Origin: a virus
DNA length: 25,418 nucleotides
IMG/VR virus record: IMGVR_UViG_3300030419_003346
Coordinates: 1 to 25,418 of that record
Reading direction: 5' to 3' (one strand)
The translations under genes and the position numbers were made by a program. The notes below the pieces were generated by a model. The model was not told the origin of the DNA, searched no databases, and saw only the letters and a program-made list of their open reading frames with translations. This document shows, in pieces, positions 9,561-15,705 of the stretch (positions are counted from its first letter, which is position 1; each line of letters opens with the position of its first letter).

Positions 9561-10603
9561 TATTTTTTCCGTCCGTTTTGACTGGTTATAATATGAGTCC
9601 CACTTTCAACCGTGCCGGCAGATGTTTGCCGTGCCCACTCAGCCTTGTGTCTTAATTCTTCAATCGAACGGACGCCAGTATAGGACAACCCACTTCTAAT
9701 ACCGCCCTCCAAATCATCAAGAATATCAACAACACTACCTTTATATGGGATATAAGAGGCGACCCCCTCTGGCGTTGATGATTTGTTTCGCCAGTTCATC
9801 TGTGCATCTTTAGAGGCCATACCCCTGTACTCTTTCACTCTGGTGTTGTCAGAGAGGCTGATTACCGTGCCTGGACTCTCTGTCGTGCCTGCCAGCAATG
9901 AACCACACATTACAAAGTCTGCCCCTGCTGCCAACGCTTTAACAATATCGCCCGAGCATTTGATTCCTCCGTCTGCGATGATGGCAACATCTCGGTCTGT
10001 TCTGGCGCAGTCGAAGATTGTTTGTAAGCCTGGTAAACCGTGTCCCGTAACCAGACGAGTGCTACAAATGGAGCCACCACCAATATTACAGCGTACAGCA
10101 TTAGCGCCCCAATCTGCAAGATCATTGATGCCCTCCAGGGTGCAGACGTTGCCTGCCATAATATAAATATGATTACCATACTCTTGGCGCAAGGTGGTCA
10201 GGGCCTTTTTCATCAAGGCGTGGTGACCGTGGGCAACGTCAACGCACAAGATATCAATGCCGGCTGCGATGAGGGCTTCGGTTCGCTCTAGATAATCACC
10301 AGTCACACCGACAGCGGCTGCAACTTGTCCCGACCACTCCAGATGAGTGACCACTGTTTTTGCCATCTCTTGTTGTTCGGTAATCGTATTATAGCGGTGA
10401 AGGACTGCCAGTCCACCCGCTCGATCCATAGCTATGGCCATCTGGTCCTCGGACACGGTGTCCATCGGAGATGAAATGACAGGTAGTCTAAACTCCCTGT
10501 GCCCCAGATAGCTGCTGATATCTACATCTCTGCGACTTGTGATGTCACTGTATTGAGGCACCAGTAACATATCATCATAAGTGACCGCCTCTTTAAACTT
10601 CAT
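9560..10603 (-). CDS. IMP dehydrogenase/GMP reductase-family enzyme without CBS domains
   Basis: 347 aa from the ATG at 10603, which has GGAG 7 nt upstream and opens at MKFKEAVTYDDMLLVPQ, the usual family start. SSPMDTVSE, the Cys loop GGGSICSTR, ADGGIKCSGD and the phosphate-binding MCGSLLAG segment are all present. IPYKGSV and GGIRSGLSYTG favour IMP dehydrogenase (RSG rather than GMP reductase RST), but the length equals GuaC, there is no CBS domain, and the catalytic-flap Arg-Tyr pair is not evident (WRNKSS). The enzyme therefore either makes XMP from IMP or recycles GMP to IMP. It overlaps the zinc-ribbon gene by 11 nt. It fits the nucleotide supply set (RNR, dUTPase). Confidence 0.92.
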   Translation of the reverse strand: MKFKEAVTYDDMLLVPQYSDITSRRDVDISSYLGHREFRLPVISSPMDTVSEDQMAIAMDRAGGLAVLHRYNTITEQQEMAKTVVTHLEWSGQVAAAVGVTGDYLERTEALIAAGIDILCVDVAHGHHALMKKALTTLRQEYGNHIYIMAGNVCTLEGINDLADWGANAVRCNIGGGSICSTRLVTGHGLPGLQTIFDCARTDRDVAIIADGGIKCSGDIVKALAAGADFVMCGSLLAGTTESPGTVISLSDNTRVKEYRGMASKDAQMNWRNKSSTPEGVASYIPYKGSVVDILDDLEGGIRSGLSYTGVRSIEELRHKAEWARQTSAGTVESGTHIITSQNGRKK

Positions 10604-10991
10604 AATTGTTCTCCACCATTTCCCTGCCCTTATCTTGGCAACTTGGACAAAAAAGACTAACTCGTTTTTGTTGCTCCCTAACGACAACTCGCCAAGTCAT
10701 ATGAGCCTCCCGAGTCTTGGGGAACTCCAGTCCACAGGCGCTACACTCTTCTGGTAGTCTGTCAAACATATTCATCTGTTTGCCAAACTGTTCTTGCTGT
10801 TGTTTTGCCTTGGCCTTATCTTTTTTCTTTTTGGCTGCTCGCTTGAGCTTCTTCTTATGCTTCTTGTCCACCGAGCATATCCTTTTCACGTTCGGAAGTT
10901 GTGGTTCCGTCTTTCCAGTAGACAGTCCACCACTTTTCTCCGTTTCGAGTGAAAGGTCCGATAGTCCGACCCTCCAGTCCAGTTTTGTCAT
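10593..10991 (-). CDS. Lysine-rich zinc-ribbon protein
   Basis: 132 aa. A Lys/Ala-rich coil (residues 44-66) is followed by a zinc ribbon with C83-x2-C86 (CSAC) and C115-x2-C118 (CPSC), about 28 residues apart. MFDRLPEECSACG and the RVVVREQQ strand resemble a small family seen in phages (from memory). The basic coil suggests nucleic-acid contact. The start is uncertain: the ATG at 10991 lacks a good ribosome site, and the first 35 residues are atypical, so a later start is possible. Overlaps the next gene's start by 11 nt. Confidence 0.7.
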   Translation of the reverse strand: MTKLDWRVGLSDLSLETEKSGGLSTGKTEPQLPNVKRICSVDKKHKKKLKRAAKKKKDKAKAKQQQEQFGKQMNMFDRLPEECSACGLEFPKTREAHMTWRVVVREQQKRVSLFCPSCQDKGREMVENNYEV

Positions 10992-11005
10992 CTACGACTT
11001 TAGTG

Positions 11006-11542
11006 TTAAGCGACAGTTTCATTAAGTTCTCCAATCACCTCAAAAGGCTCACTACGATAATCATATACCCAAGATGGGATTTTGTCTACTGGATAACGCA
11101 AGCGAGGCTTGGAAGCATAGAACTTGCGGTAAGATACAACAGGATTGTCCGACCGAAACTCATCGGGCATAGCCAGACGGAGCGGTGTACACTCGGTGGT
11201 CGGGAAGCGATCAGCATCAAACAGAGCCACGCACTTGTTAAGGGCAACAGCACACTTGTGGGTCTTGCCAAAACGTTTGCCGTACTCTTCGATCATAGCC
11301 TCGCAGTGTAGGGCGAGGTTCATAAAGTTGGCAGCAGACTCAGCAGCCCACAGGCACGACGGGTGTTTGGGATTGAACGAGCGATAAGGAGCGTCAAGTC
11401 CCTGCTCGTTGAGTACGGTAGATAGGATCTGGCAAGACTCCAAGATCATCTTGACAACACGCAGGTTGTCTTGGGACTGGGCTGACTTGACCCAATCAAT
11501 CTCGCCGGTCTCTACATCACCTTCAATAGCAAAAATGTTCAT
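11006..11542 (-). CDS. Conserved phage protein, possibly pyrimidine-dimer-glycosylase-like
   Basis: 178 aa. Motifs NLRVVKMILESCQILSTVL (residues 26-44), HPSCLWAAESAANF (59-72) and EYGKRFGKTHKC (85-96) recall a phage family in which R-V-V-K-M, H-P-[SC]-W and Y-[RG]-[YF]-GK-HKC recur, sometimes annotated as related to pyrimidine-dimer glycosylases. The catalytic assignment is weak and from memory. Coupled by ATGA to the last small gene of the upstream array; the ribosome site GGAGG sits just before the ATG. It is the first gene after the array that is clearly larger. Confidence 0.65.
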   Translation of the reverse strand: MNIFAIEGDVETGEIDWVKSAQSQDNLRVVKMILESCQILSTVLNEQGLDAPYRSFNPKHPSCLWAAESAANFMNLALHCEAMIEEYGKRFGKTHKCAVALNKCVALFDADRFPTTECTPLRLAMPDEFRSDNPVVSYRKFYASKPRLRYPVDKIPSWVYDYRSEPFEVIGELNETVA

Positions 11543-11748
11543 ACGTCCTCCACTAACTTAAGATAACTTTGAGGAATATATTCTTGCTTTTGTCGGATCT
11601 CGTGGTCACCGGACCACTCGACTAAGACATAAGCAGCGGCACCGTGGCGTGGTGCAGGTGACACGCTCTTGACCAAACCAACCATATCCAAATTACTGTG
11701 ACTTAGGGATACTAGCTGTCCGGGCCTAAACTTTGGCATAATTGTCAT
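11539..11748 (-). CDS. Small SH3-like array protein 14
   Basis: 69 aa. FRPGQLVSLSH (residues 6-16) fits the array's G-[DQ]-L-V start; then M-V-G-L-V-K-S-V and Y-V-L-V-E-W-S-G-D strands and a final YLKLVEDV. This matches a five-strand SH3/KOW-like barrel. The start at 11748 has GGAG 6 nt upstream and lies inside the previous gene (23-nt overlap). Last member of the run; coupled by ATGA to the 178-aa gene. Confidence 0.7.
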   Translation of the reverse strand: MTIMPKFRPGQLVSLSHSNLDMVGLVKSVSPAPRHGAAAYVLVEWSGDHEIRQKQEYIPQSYLKLVEDV

Positions 11749-12013
11749 TGTTTTTCTCCGTCTTTACATTATCACAGGAACTCACAATGTCAAAACAATT
11801 ATGAGCGTTCACTAACATTTCTTCAAACCGCTCGCCAGTTGAGATCCACTGCATCTTCACATAGCGTCGAGGAGGATAGCCGTTGCTTGGTCGAGGACCC
11901 GCATAGGATCTCGCAAGGACCAAAGCCAACTGTCCACGGCGAGCACTATGGCGTGCTCGTAAAATAGTTCCGGGCTGTTGAACTTGCCACATTTTATTAC
12001 TACTATCCAGCAT
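11726..12013 (-). CDS. Small SH3-like array protein 13
   Basis: 95 aa. VQQPGTILRARHSARRGQLALVLARS matches the array pattern in degenerate form: P-G-T-I-L replaces K-x-G-D-L-V, and L-A-L-V-L is the second strand. It has an extra Arg/Pro-rich loop (PRPSNGYPPRRY) and a longer C-terminus with two Cys. GGGAGG sits 8 nt before the ATG at 12013, and the start overlaps the previous stop by 11 nt. Confidence 0.65.
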   Translation of the reverse strand: MLDSSNKMWQVQQPGTILRARHSARRGQLALVLARSYAGPRPSNGYPPRRYVKMQWISTGERFEEMLVNAHNCFDIVSSCDNVKTEKNNDNYAKV

Positions 12014-12209
12014 GGCTGACTACCTCCCAGTTCATAGGCATAAAAATACATCGGCTGCCGTTAGGGAACAGCACATCGTGCTTGATGTGTTTGCCGTTGA
12101 TGCTTGGCACCAAGATACCGTACTCGCCGTTCTGTCTGATGGTGACATTCTTGCGGCAGTACTCCTTGATCCGGAGCAGGGTACCAATTTTCAAATCAAT
12201 GCTTGGCAT
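12003..12209 (-). CDS. Small SH3-like array protein 12
   Basis: 68 aa from the ATG at 12209 (MPSIDLKIGTLLRIKEY). This start overlaps the upstream stop by 14 nt, the spacing used at four other array junctions; a longer frame to 12260 lies inside the upstream gene. K-I-G-T-L-L corresponds to K-x-G-D-L-V, followed by G-E-Y-G-I-L-V and W-E-V-V strands. At this junction the shared stop lies in Ile-Asp codons (ATTGAT) rather than Gly-Asp. Confidence 0.7.
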   Translation of the reverse strand: MPSIDLKIGTLLRIKEYCRKNVTIRQNGEYGILVPSINGKHIKHDVLFPNGSRCIFMPMNWEVVSHAG

Positions 12210-12435
12210 CAACCTTCTCCAAAAAATATGCCGCTTCCCAGACTGGCTCTTCGTTATCAAAAGATACTAGGCAAGCATCCTCATCCATTTGTAATGTTGT
12301 GTAGTTCATCATCTTTTTTCCCGTCCCCAACACAACGCCGAGCCTGTCTTTGCCGCCAACTACAAATCGCCTTACGATATCGCCGACCTTGAAGTGGTAG
12401 TCGGGGAGGTAGTCAACTTGGCGAGGAGAGGTCAT
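12196..12435 (-). CDS. Small SH3-like array protein 11
   Basis: 79 aa. FKVGDIVRRFVVGG begins near residue 15, followed by L-G-V-V-L-G and A-C-L-V-S-F strands and a final FLEKVDAKH. An N-terminal extension of about 14 residues precedes the barrel. The ATG at 12435 lies just after the previous stop (TAGTAATG), so here the genes abut without overlap. Confidence 0.72.
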   Translation of the reverse strand: MTSPRQVDYLPDYHFKVGDIVRRFVVGGKDRLGVVLGTGKKMMNYTTLQMDEDACLVSFDNEEPVWEAAYFLEKVDAKH

Positions 12436-12437
12436 TA

Positions 12438-12632
12438 CTACATCGTCTCCAAGTATTGAACTGGGTATTGCTTGGACTCGTGTCCTCCGAACATCACATC
12501 AATACATTCAATCTCGCCGCCGAGATATTCATCGAGCGCCCAGTAGTTGGACTTGGTGACCAGACCCGGAACTCTGCTGGTACCGGCCAGCACTAAATCT
12601 CCAACACGATAGTGTTTCCATTCAGGATTCAT
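12438..12632 (-). CDS. Small SH3-like array protein 10
   Basis: 64 aa from the ATG at 12632 with AAGGA 7 nt upstream; a TTG at 12635 gives one more residue. Y-R-V-G-D-L-V-L-A-G and V-P-G-L-V-T-K-S are the first strands, and it ends QYLETM. One base is shared with the previous stop (TGATG). Confidence 0.72.
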   Translation of the reverse strand: MNPEWKHYRVGDLVLAGTSRVPGLVTKSNYWALDEYLGGEIECIDVMFGGHESKQYPVQYLETM

Positions 12633-12829
12633 CAATACATCCTTGTGGTCAAGTGGCTTCTGTGAATGTGGACGGTATTGCCATCAGGCTTCAATACTTT
12701 CCAATAACTTTTATTTAGTTCTTCAATCAAAACCAGCGGGGTCTTGTGCTCTGCGTGCCAGATAAACCAGTTGGCAGACAGATGGTCAATAGAGGTTTTG
12801 CGAATGCGAACCAAATCACCTGGCTTCAC
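12632..12829 (-). CDS. Small SH3-like array protein 9 (GTG start)
   Basis: 65 aa beginning at GTG (12829-12827): VKPGDLVRIRKTS, then T-P-L-V-L-I-E-E-L and a strand W-K-V-L-K-P-D-G-N. It overlaps the previous gene by exactly 14 nt, and the previous stop TGA lies within its Gly-Asp codons GGTGAT. The ribosome site GGAGGTG is made by the previous gene's Glu-Val codons. Confidence 0.75.
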   Translation of the reverse strand: MKPGDLVRIRKTSIDHLSANWFIWHAEHKTPLVLIEELNKSYWKVLKPDGNTVHIHRSHLTTRMY

Positions 12830-12989
12830 TTACCACCTCCATCATCGTACTATCCAAGTGGACTCGTTGCGGTCCCATTTTAGAATAGTTAACCCAAATC
12901 ATTTCCGGGTCCTCATCATACTTCGAAACATAGCCGCTGTCAAGAACTATATCATAGGCCTTAAACTGGACCAGGGTCCCAAGTTTCAC
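12816..12989 (-). CDS. Small SH3-like array protein 8 (GTG start)
   Basis: 57 aa, translated by hand: GTG at 12989-12987, reading VKLGTLVQFKAYDIVLDSGY and ending MEVVSEAR before TGA at 12818-12816. The start overlaps the previous stop as GTGA, and the end overlaps the next start by 14 nt, so the frame fills what would otherwise be a 157-nt hole in the run. K-L-G-T-L-V is the array start motif and E-V-V-S-E-A-R its end motif. Short length and the GTG start make it easy to overlook. Confidence 0.78.
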   Translation of the reverse strand: MKLGTLVQFKAYDIVLDSGYVSKYDEDPEMIWVNYSKMGPQRVHLDSTMMEVVSEAR

Positions 12990-13234
12990 GATACCTGCTC
13001 CAAGTTACAAACATAATCTACGAAGGAGGGCGTGCCGTCAAAAGGCTCGCACAGGTAAAAGATGTGTTCCTCGGCTCCCTCATAATCTCGGTCAAACGAG
13101 CAAGCGGGCGACACGCTGACAACCAAAGCAAGTTTGTCAACGGTGGTTCCGGCGCTGCTCTTGACCAGCATACCTGGCTGGATGCGACAGCGTTTCTGGA
13201 TTGACTTGTGAAGCTCTTTACCTTGCAGCATCAC
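12986..13234 (-). CDS. Small SH3-like array protein 7
   Basis: 82 aa (81 if the ATG at 13231 is used rather than the GTG at 13234); AGGAGAG lies just upstream. An 18-residue basic N-terminus precedes IQPGMLVKSSAG; L-A-L-V-V-S-V-S and H-I-F-Y-L-C-E-P strands follow, ending NLEQVS. Its stop overlaps the next start as GTGA. Confidence 0.7.
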   Translation of the reverse strand: MMLQGKELHKSIQKRCRIQPGMLVKSSAGTTVDKLALVVSVSPACSFDRDYEGAEEHIFYLCEPFDGTPSFVDYVCNLEQVS

Positions 13235-13240
13235 TCTCTC

Positions 13241-13459
13241 CTAGTCAAACATCGGGTAGTTGTCCCAGAAGGACTTTTCGTTCTTGACCCGCACAAGGCT
13301 CTTCTCATCAACCTTGAGCACCTTACGCATCACACCTGCGGACGGCTTGCCGATAGCACGGGCACGCTTCAGGGCCTCACGCTTGCTGTCAGCACGGACT
13401 TGGTTGTAACCTCCACCGACCCAGTTCCACTTGTAAAGATTCTTGCCTTTGTACATCAT
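13241..13459 (-). CDS. Small basic protein, first gene after promoter P2
   Basis: 72 aa from the ATG at 13459, which follows GGAGGGAGAGAG. Not of the SH3-like type: it reads MMYKGKNLYKWNWVGGGYNQ, then a basic helix (SKREALKRARAIGKPSAG) and ends WDNYPMFD. This order recalls small viral DNA- or RNA-binding modules, but no family is recognised. It heads the second half of the array from its own promoter. Confidence 0.65.
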   Translation of the reverse strand: MMYKGKNLYKWNWVGGGYNQVRADSKREALKRARAIGKPSAGVMRKVLKVDEKSLVRVKNEKSFWDNYPMFD

Positions 13460-13479
13460 ATCTCTCTCCCTCCACAAGT

Positions 13480-13507
13480 ATAGTAGCATTAATATAAACT
13501 ATGTCAA
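13480..13507 (-). promoter_or_regulatory. Sigma-70-type promoter P2
   Basis: TTGACA (13507-13502), 16-nt spacer, TACTAT (13485-13480), then AGGGAGAG ribosome site and ATG at 13459. The -35 box shares bases with the TGA stop of the upstream gene (ACTTGA). It splits the small-gene array into two transcription units. Confidence 0.75.
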
Positions 13508-13725
13508 GTTTTATTTTGTGCCTTTGAAAGTAAAGTTAGGGAGGGTCTTGGGACCCAATAATTTTTTTCTGGGGTCTGGACCAAGAATTTATTGTCCGCA
13601 GTAAAAACAAAACGCTGCTTGATCACAACGCCAGTGAGTTTTTTCTCGGTAATGTATTCTTCCGTTGCTTGCTTTGTAGTGAACTCCACAAGGTCGCCAA
13701 CATTGTAAGCGAAGCTAGTCTTCAT
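13504..13725 (-). CDS. Small SH3-like array protein 6
   Basis: 73 aa. Y-N-V-G-D-L-V-E-F near residue 8 begins the barrel, with L-T-G-V-V-I-K-Q and K-F-L-V-Q-T-P strands and S-L-T-L-L-S near the end. Starts at ATG 13725, overlapping the previous gene by 11 nt. Its stop lies in the -35 box of promoter P2. Confidence 0.72.
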   Translation of the reverse strand: MKTSFAYNVGDLVEFTTKQATEEYITEKKLTGVVIKQRFVFTADNKFLVQTPEKNYWVPRPSLTLLSKAQNKT

Positions 13726-13930
13726 TTTCCACCAACCTCAAATGATGGACAGAATAATATTCCTCCATCTCGTAGCCAATCCAATTAACTTTTACACAGG
13801 TTGTCCCGTGGTTTTTGACTTCGGGGTATGAAAGGACAAGACCCAATTGCCGACCGTGCCTTTCTTTAACTTGGTCGGATTCATTAAAACTCCAGTTGGG
13901 CTCAACCAAGTCACCTGGCTTTAGATTCAC
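13715..13930 (-). CDS. Small SH3-like array protein 5 (GTG start)
   Basis: 71 aa beginning VNLKPGDLVEPNW from a GTG. L-G-L-V-L-S-Y and C-V-K-V-N-W-I-G strands follow, ending LRLVENED. It overlaps the previous gene by 20 nt; the upstream TGA again lies in the GGTGAC codons for Gly-Asp, the two extra codons before K-P-G-D explaining the longer overlap. Confidence 0.75.
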   Translation of the reverse strand: MNLKPGDLVEPNWSFNESDQVKERHGRQLGLVLSYPEVKNHGTTCVKVNWIGYEMEEYYSVHHLRLVENED

Positions 13931-14081
13931 TGAGCACCTCGCACGAAGACATTCTCCATTTACCCTTACCTTCAGTGGTGAGGACAGTCATCATTCCCGC
14001 ATCTGAAGTGGAGCGAGCCGGGCGCATCACTACCGCCGTAAAGCCAGTAATTTTGTGCCTTACCAAATCACCCGGCTTCAT
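13911..14081 (-). CDS. Small SH3-like array protein 4
   Basis: 56 aa from the ATG at 14081 (MKPGDLVRHKITGFTAVVMR), ending CEVLSESKAR. The longer frame to 14150 is rejected because the 14-nt overlap with the upstream gene and the GGAGGTG ribosome site fix this start. Strands: G-F-T-A-V-V-M-R, M-M-T-V-L-T-T, W-R-M-S. Confidence 0.75.
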   Translation of the reverse strand: MKPGDLVRHKITGFTAVVMRPARSTSDAGMMTVLTTEGKGKWRMSSCEVLSESKAR

Positions 14082-14241
14082 TGAGCACCTCCAAAGACGT
14101 GATGGGATGAGAAAAAGTGCCGTAGTCGCCAGACCACTGAACCTTGACAACGGCTCGGTCTACATTTACTACGAGCCCGAGTTGCTGGCGCTTCCATCCT
14201 TGCCATCCCTCGTGTCGTTTTACCAAGTCACCGACTTTCAT
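14068..14241 (-). CDS. Small SH3-like array protein 3
   Basis: 57 aa, translated by hand: ATG at 14241-14239, reading MKVGDLVKRHEGWQGWKRQQ, then LGLVVNV, VVKVQWSGDYG and ending LEVLNEAG before TGA at 14070-14068. Both ends overlap neighbours by 14 nt, and without it a 150-nt hole would remain. Textbook array member: start motif, G-L-V-V strand, V-x-V-x-W strand, L-E-V-L end. Confidence 0.8.
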   Translation of the reverse strand: MKVGDLVKRHEGWQGWKRQQLGLVVNVDRAVVKVQWSGDYGTFSHPITSLEVLNEAG

Positions 14242-14392
14242 CAACTAACTCCAAGTTTTGGGGCAACATATAAAAGTCGCCGATGGGGAAGCGAACAATC
14301 CATTCGCCAGCATATTTGCCAGGCTTGACAATGAGCCCAACTTCTGAATAGCCTTTGTCAATTTTCTCTCTGACCAAATCACCGACTTTCAC
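14228..14392 (-). CDS. Small SH3-like array protein 2 (GTG start)
   Basis: 54 aa, translated by hand: GTG at 14392-14390, reading VKVGDLVREKIDKGYSEVGL, then IVKPGKY, W-I-V-R-F-P-I-G-D-F-Y and ending LELVDESR before TGA at 14230-14228. GGAGGTG lies 7 nt before the start. 14-nt overlap on both sides. Short and GTG-initiated, so easily missed. Confidence 0.8.
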   Translation of the reverse strand: MKVGDLVREKIDKGYSEVGLIVKPGKYAGEWIVRFPIGDFYMLPQNLELVDESR

Positions 14393-14579
14393 TTAGCACC
14401 TCCTTGACCCGCCACGCACTACAACTGCCGTTGCTGTCATCATCAGCATAGCGCAACTTAACATGGGGATATTCCGCATCAGGGGTCTGCATATAGACTT
14501 CTGTGAGAATAGCCATATGGTCCGACCTCATCATAACGAGGTCGCCGACCTTCAGGCCTTTACGCCACTCGTTGCTCAC
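14379..14579 (-). CDS. Small SH3-like array protein 1 (GTG start)
   Basis: 66 aa from GTG at 14579 (VSNEWRKGLKVGDLVMMRSD), which overlaps the previous stop as GTGA; the longer frame to 14663 is rejected for that reason. M-A-I-L-T-E-V-Y and H-V-K-L-R-Y-A-D-D strands follow, ending VKEVLSESR. It opens the continuous run of K-x-G-D-L-V proteins. Confidence 0.72.
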   Translation of the reverse strand: MSNEWRKGLKVGDLVMMRSDHMAILTEVYMQTPDAEYPHVKLRYADDDSNGSCSAWRVKEVLSESR

Positions 14580-14749
14580 TTGCGTTTCCGTTCCGCCAAG
14601 GGCTGGATGCGTTTGAAGCTTTCCCAGTCCAGTTGTGGGACCTCGGCAGCAACCGCTTTCCACGCTTCCATGCGAGACATAGACGGGTCAGTCAACTCCA
14701 CAATCAAGTGAAGCAACTCGGTGATCTTCATCTTCTCAACTTTTCTCAT
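14576..14749 (-). CDS. Small helical protein, first gene after promoter P3
   Basis: 57 aa from the ATG at 14749, which follows AGGGAGAGAG; an apparent longer frame to 14797 runs back into the promoter. It reads MRKVEKMKITELLHLIVELT, then DPSMSRMEAWKAV and a basic C-terminus ERKRK. Helical, not SH3-like; no family recognised. It leads the first half of the array, as the 72-aa gene leads the second. Confidence 0.65.
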   Translation of the reverse strand: MRKVEKMKITELLHLIVELTDPSMSRMEAWKAVAAEVPQLDWESFKRIQPLAERKRK

Positions 14750-14769
14750 AACTCTCTCCCTACATCCAT

Positions 14770-14797
14770 ATATTATCATGGAAAGGAAGTATGTCAA
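14770..14797 (-). promoter_or_regulatory. Sigma-70-type promoter P3
   Basis: TTGACA (14797-14792), 16-nt spacer, TAATAT (14775-14770), then ATGTAGGGAGAGAG and ATG at 14749. It is the best match to consensus of the promoters seen and drives the first half of the array. Confidence 0.82.
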
Positions 14798-14802
14798 ATA
14801 TT

Positions 14803-15135
14803 TTATGATAGTCGAGTTATAGTTTTTGTGGACGGATCAACATTAATAGTTTGCTCTAGTTTTCCAATAGGATTATAGGGAGCCTCAGCTTCCGATGTGT
14901 CATCAGCATCAATGACCTCTGATAAGCCAAAGTGCTTATCATCTACTTGACTGACCCACCTAAGATCATCTCCGTGCTCTCGTCGAATCAACAGCCAAGG
15001 GCCTGGGCAATCAGAGTTGCCAATCTTGTGTCCAGCAGGTTTTATTTCTTCAATTATCCAGACATCCTCTTCTGATTCGCATTGGTGTTTATGCTTAAGT
15101 TTACAGTTTAAGATTACTTTTTGTCCGATTTCCAT
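14803..15135 (-). CDS. Hypothetical beta-rich protein, array-like N-terminus
   Basis: 110 aa from the ATG at 15135, with GAGGAGG 8 nt upstream. MEIGQKVILNCKLKHKHQC resembles the array start in weakened form (I-G-Q-K-V-I for K-x-G-D-L-V); V-W-I-I-E-E-I and W-L-L-I-R-R-E strands follow, then an acidic, less ordered tail. Three Cys (C11, C19, C43) and several His could bind metal. It may be a diverged array relative, but it lies before promoter P3 in the dUTPase transcription unit. Confidence 0.62.
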   Translation of the reverse strand: MEIGQKVILNCKLKHKHQCESEEDVWIIEEIKPAGHKIGNSDCPGPWLLIRREHGDDLRWVSQVDDKHFGLSEVIDADDTSEAEAPYNPIGKLEQTINVDPSTKTITRLS

Positions 15136-15148
15136 ATCTTGTCCTCCT

Positions 15149-15610
15149 CTATCGGTTTCCAGTTGACCCAAGGGCACCGTCGCCACGGGAAGTTTCCTCA
15201 TCATAAATATTATCTGCTTCAACAATCTTAACATCCGTGGTGATTTTTACGAAGACTGCCTGGGCAATCTTATCACCAGCGTGAAGCGTCTGTGTCCTGT
15301 CGCTGGGGTTGTGAAGGTTCACAAAGATTTCTCCTGTGTAGCCTCGATCGACAACACAGGCACCGACGATCAGTCCACGCTTGGAAGAGATACCAGACTT
15401 ATTCTTGATCTCCAGCATATATCCTTCGGGCACCTCAATCTTTAGGCCAGTTGGGAAGAGCGATGAACCGTGAGGTAGGACGCTTTCAATCTGCTTTGGG
15501 ATGTCGTCCCGTGGTGCTGGGCAGAAAAACAAATCCATGCCGGCATCTGTTGGGTGTGCTCGCACAGGTAGTTTAGCGTTCTCGTGAAGTCGTTGGACTC
15601 GTACTTTCAT
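15149..15610 (-). CDS. dut: Deoxyuridine 5'-triphosphate nucleotidohydrolase (dUTPase)
   Basis: 153 aa, the normal trimeric dUTPase length. All five family motifs appear in order: PTDAGMDLFF (1), NKSGISSKRGL (2), GACVVDRGYTGEI (3), AGDKIAQAVF (4) and RGDGALGSTG (5). The enzyme turns dUTP to dUMP and pyrophosphate, keeping uracil out of DNA and feeding dTMP synthesis. The ATG at 15610 has GAAGGA 6 nt upstream. The frame is open further back to 15709, adding 33 residues with a Cys cluster (CYDCGCDLKPAC); a TTG at 15709 overlapping the polymerase stop, with AGGAGG upstream, could start that longer form. Confidence 0.95.
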   Translation of the reverse strand: MKVRVQRLHENAKLPVRAHPTDAGMDLFFCPAPRDDIPKQIESVLPHGSSLFPTGLKIEVPEGYMLEIKNKSGISSKRGLIVGACVVDRGYTGEIFVNLHNPSDRTQTLHAGDKIAQAVFVKITTDVKIVEADNIYDEETSRGDGALGSTGNR

Positions 15611-15705
15611 TTTGTTTCCTTCTCGGTCGGCGCAGGCTGGTTTCAAATCACACCCGCAGTCATAACATTCATCACTAACATTAAATAATTTACTTTGGTC
15701 CACGA

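Noticed and set aside
9560-10687. 375-aa reading of the IMPDH/GMPR enzyme
   Set aside because: The 28 extra residues overlap the zinc-ribbon gene and do not resemble the family; the ATG at 10603 has a ribosome site and the family's usual N-terminus.
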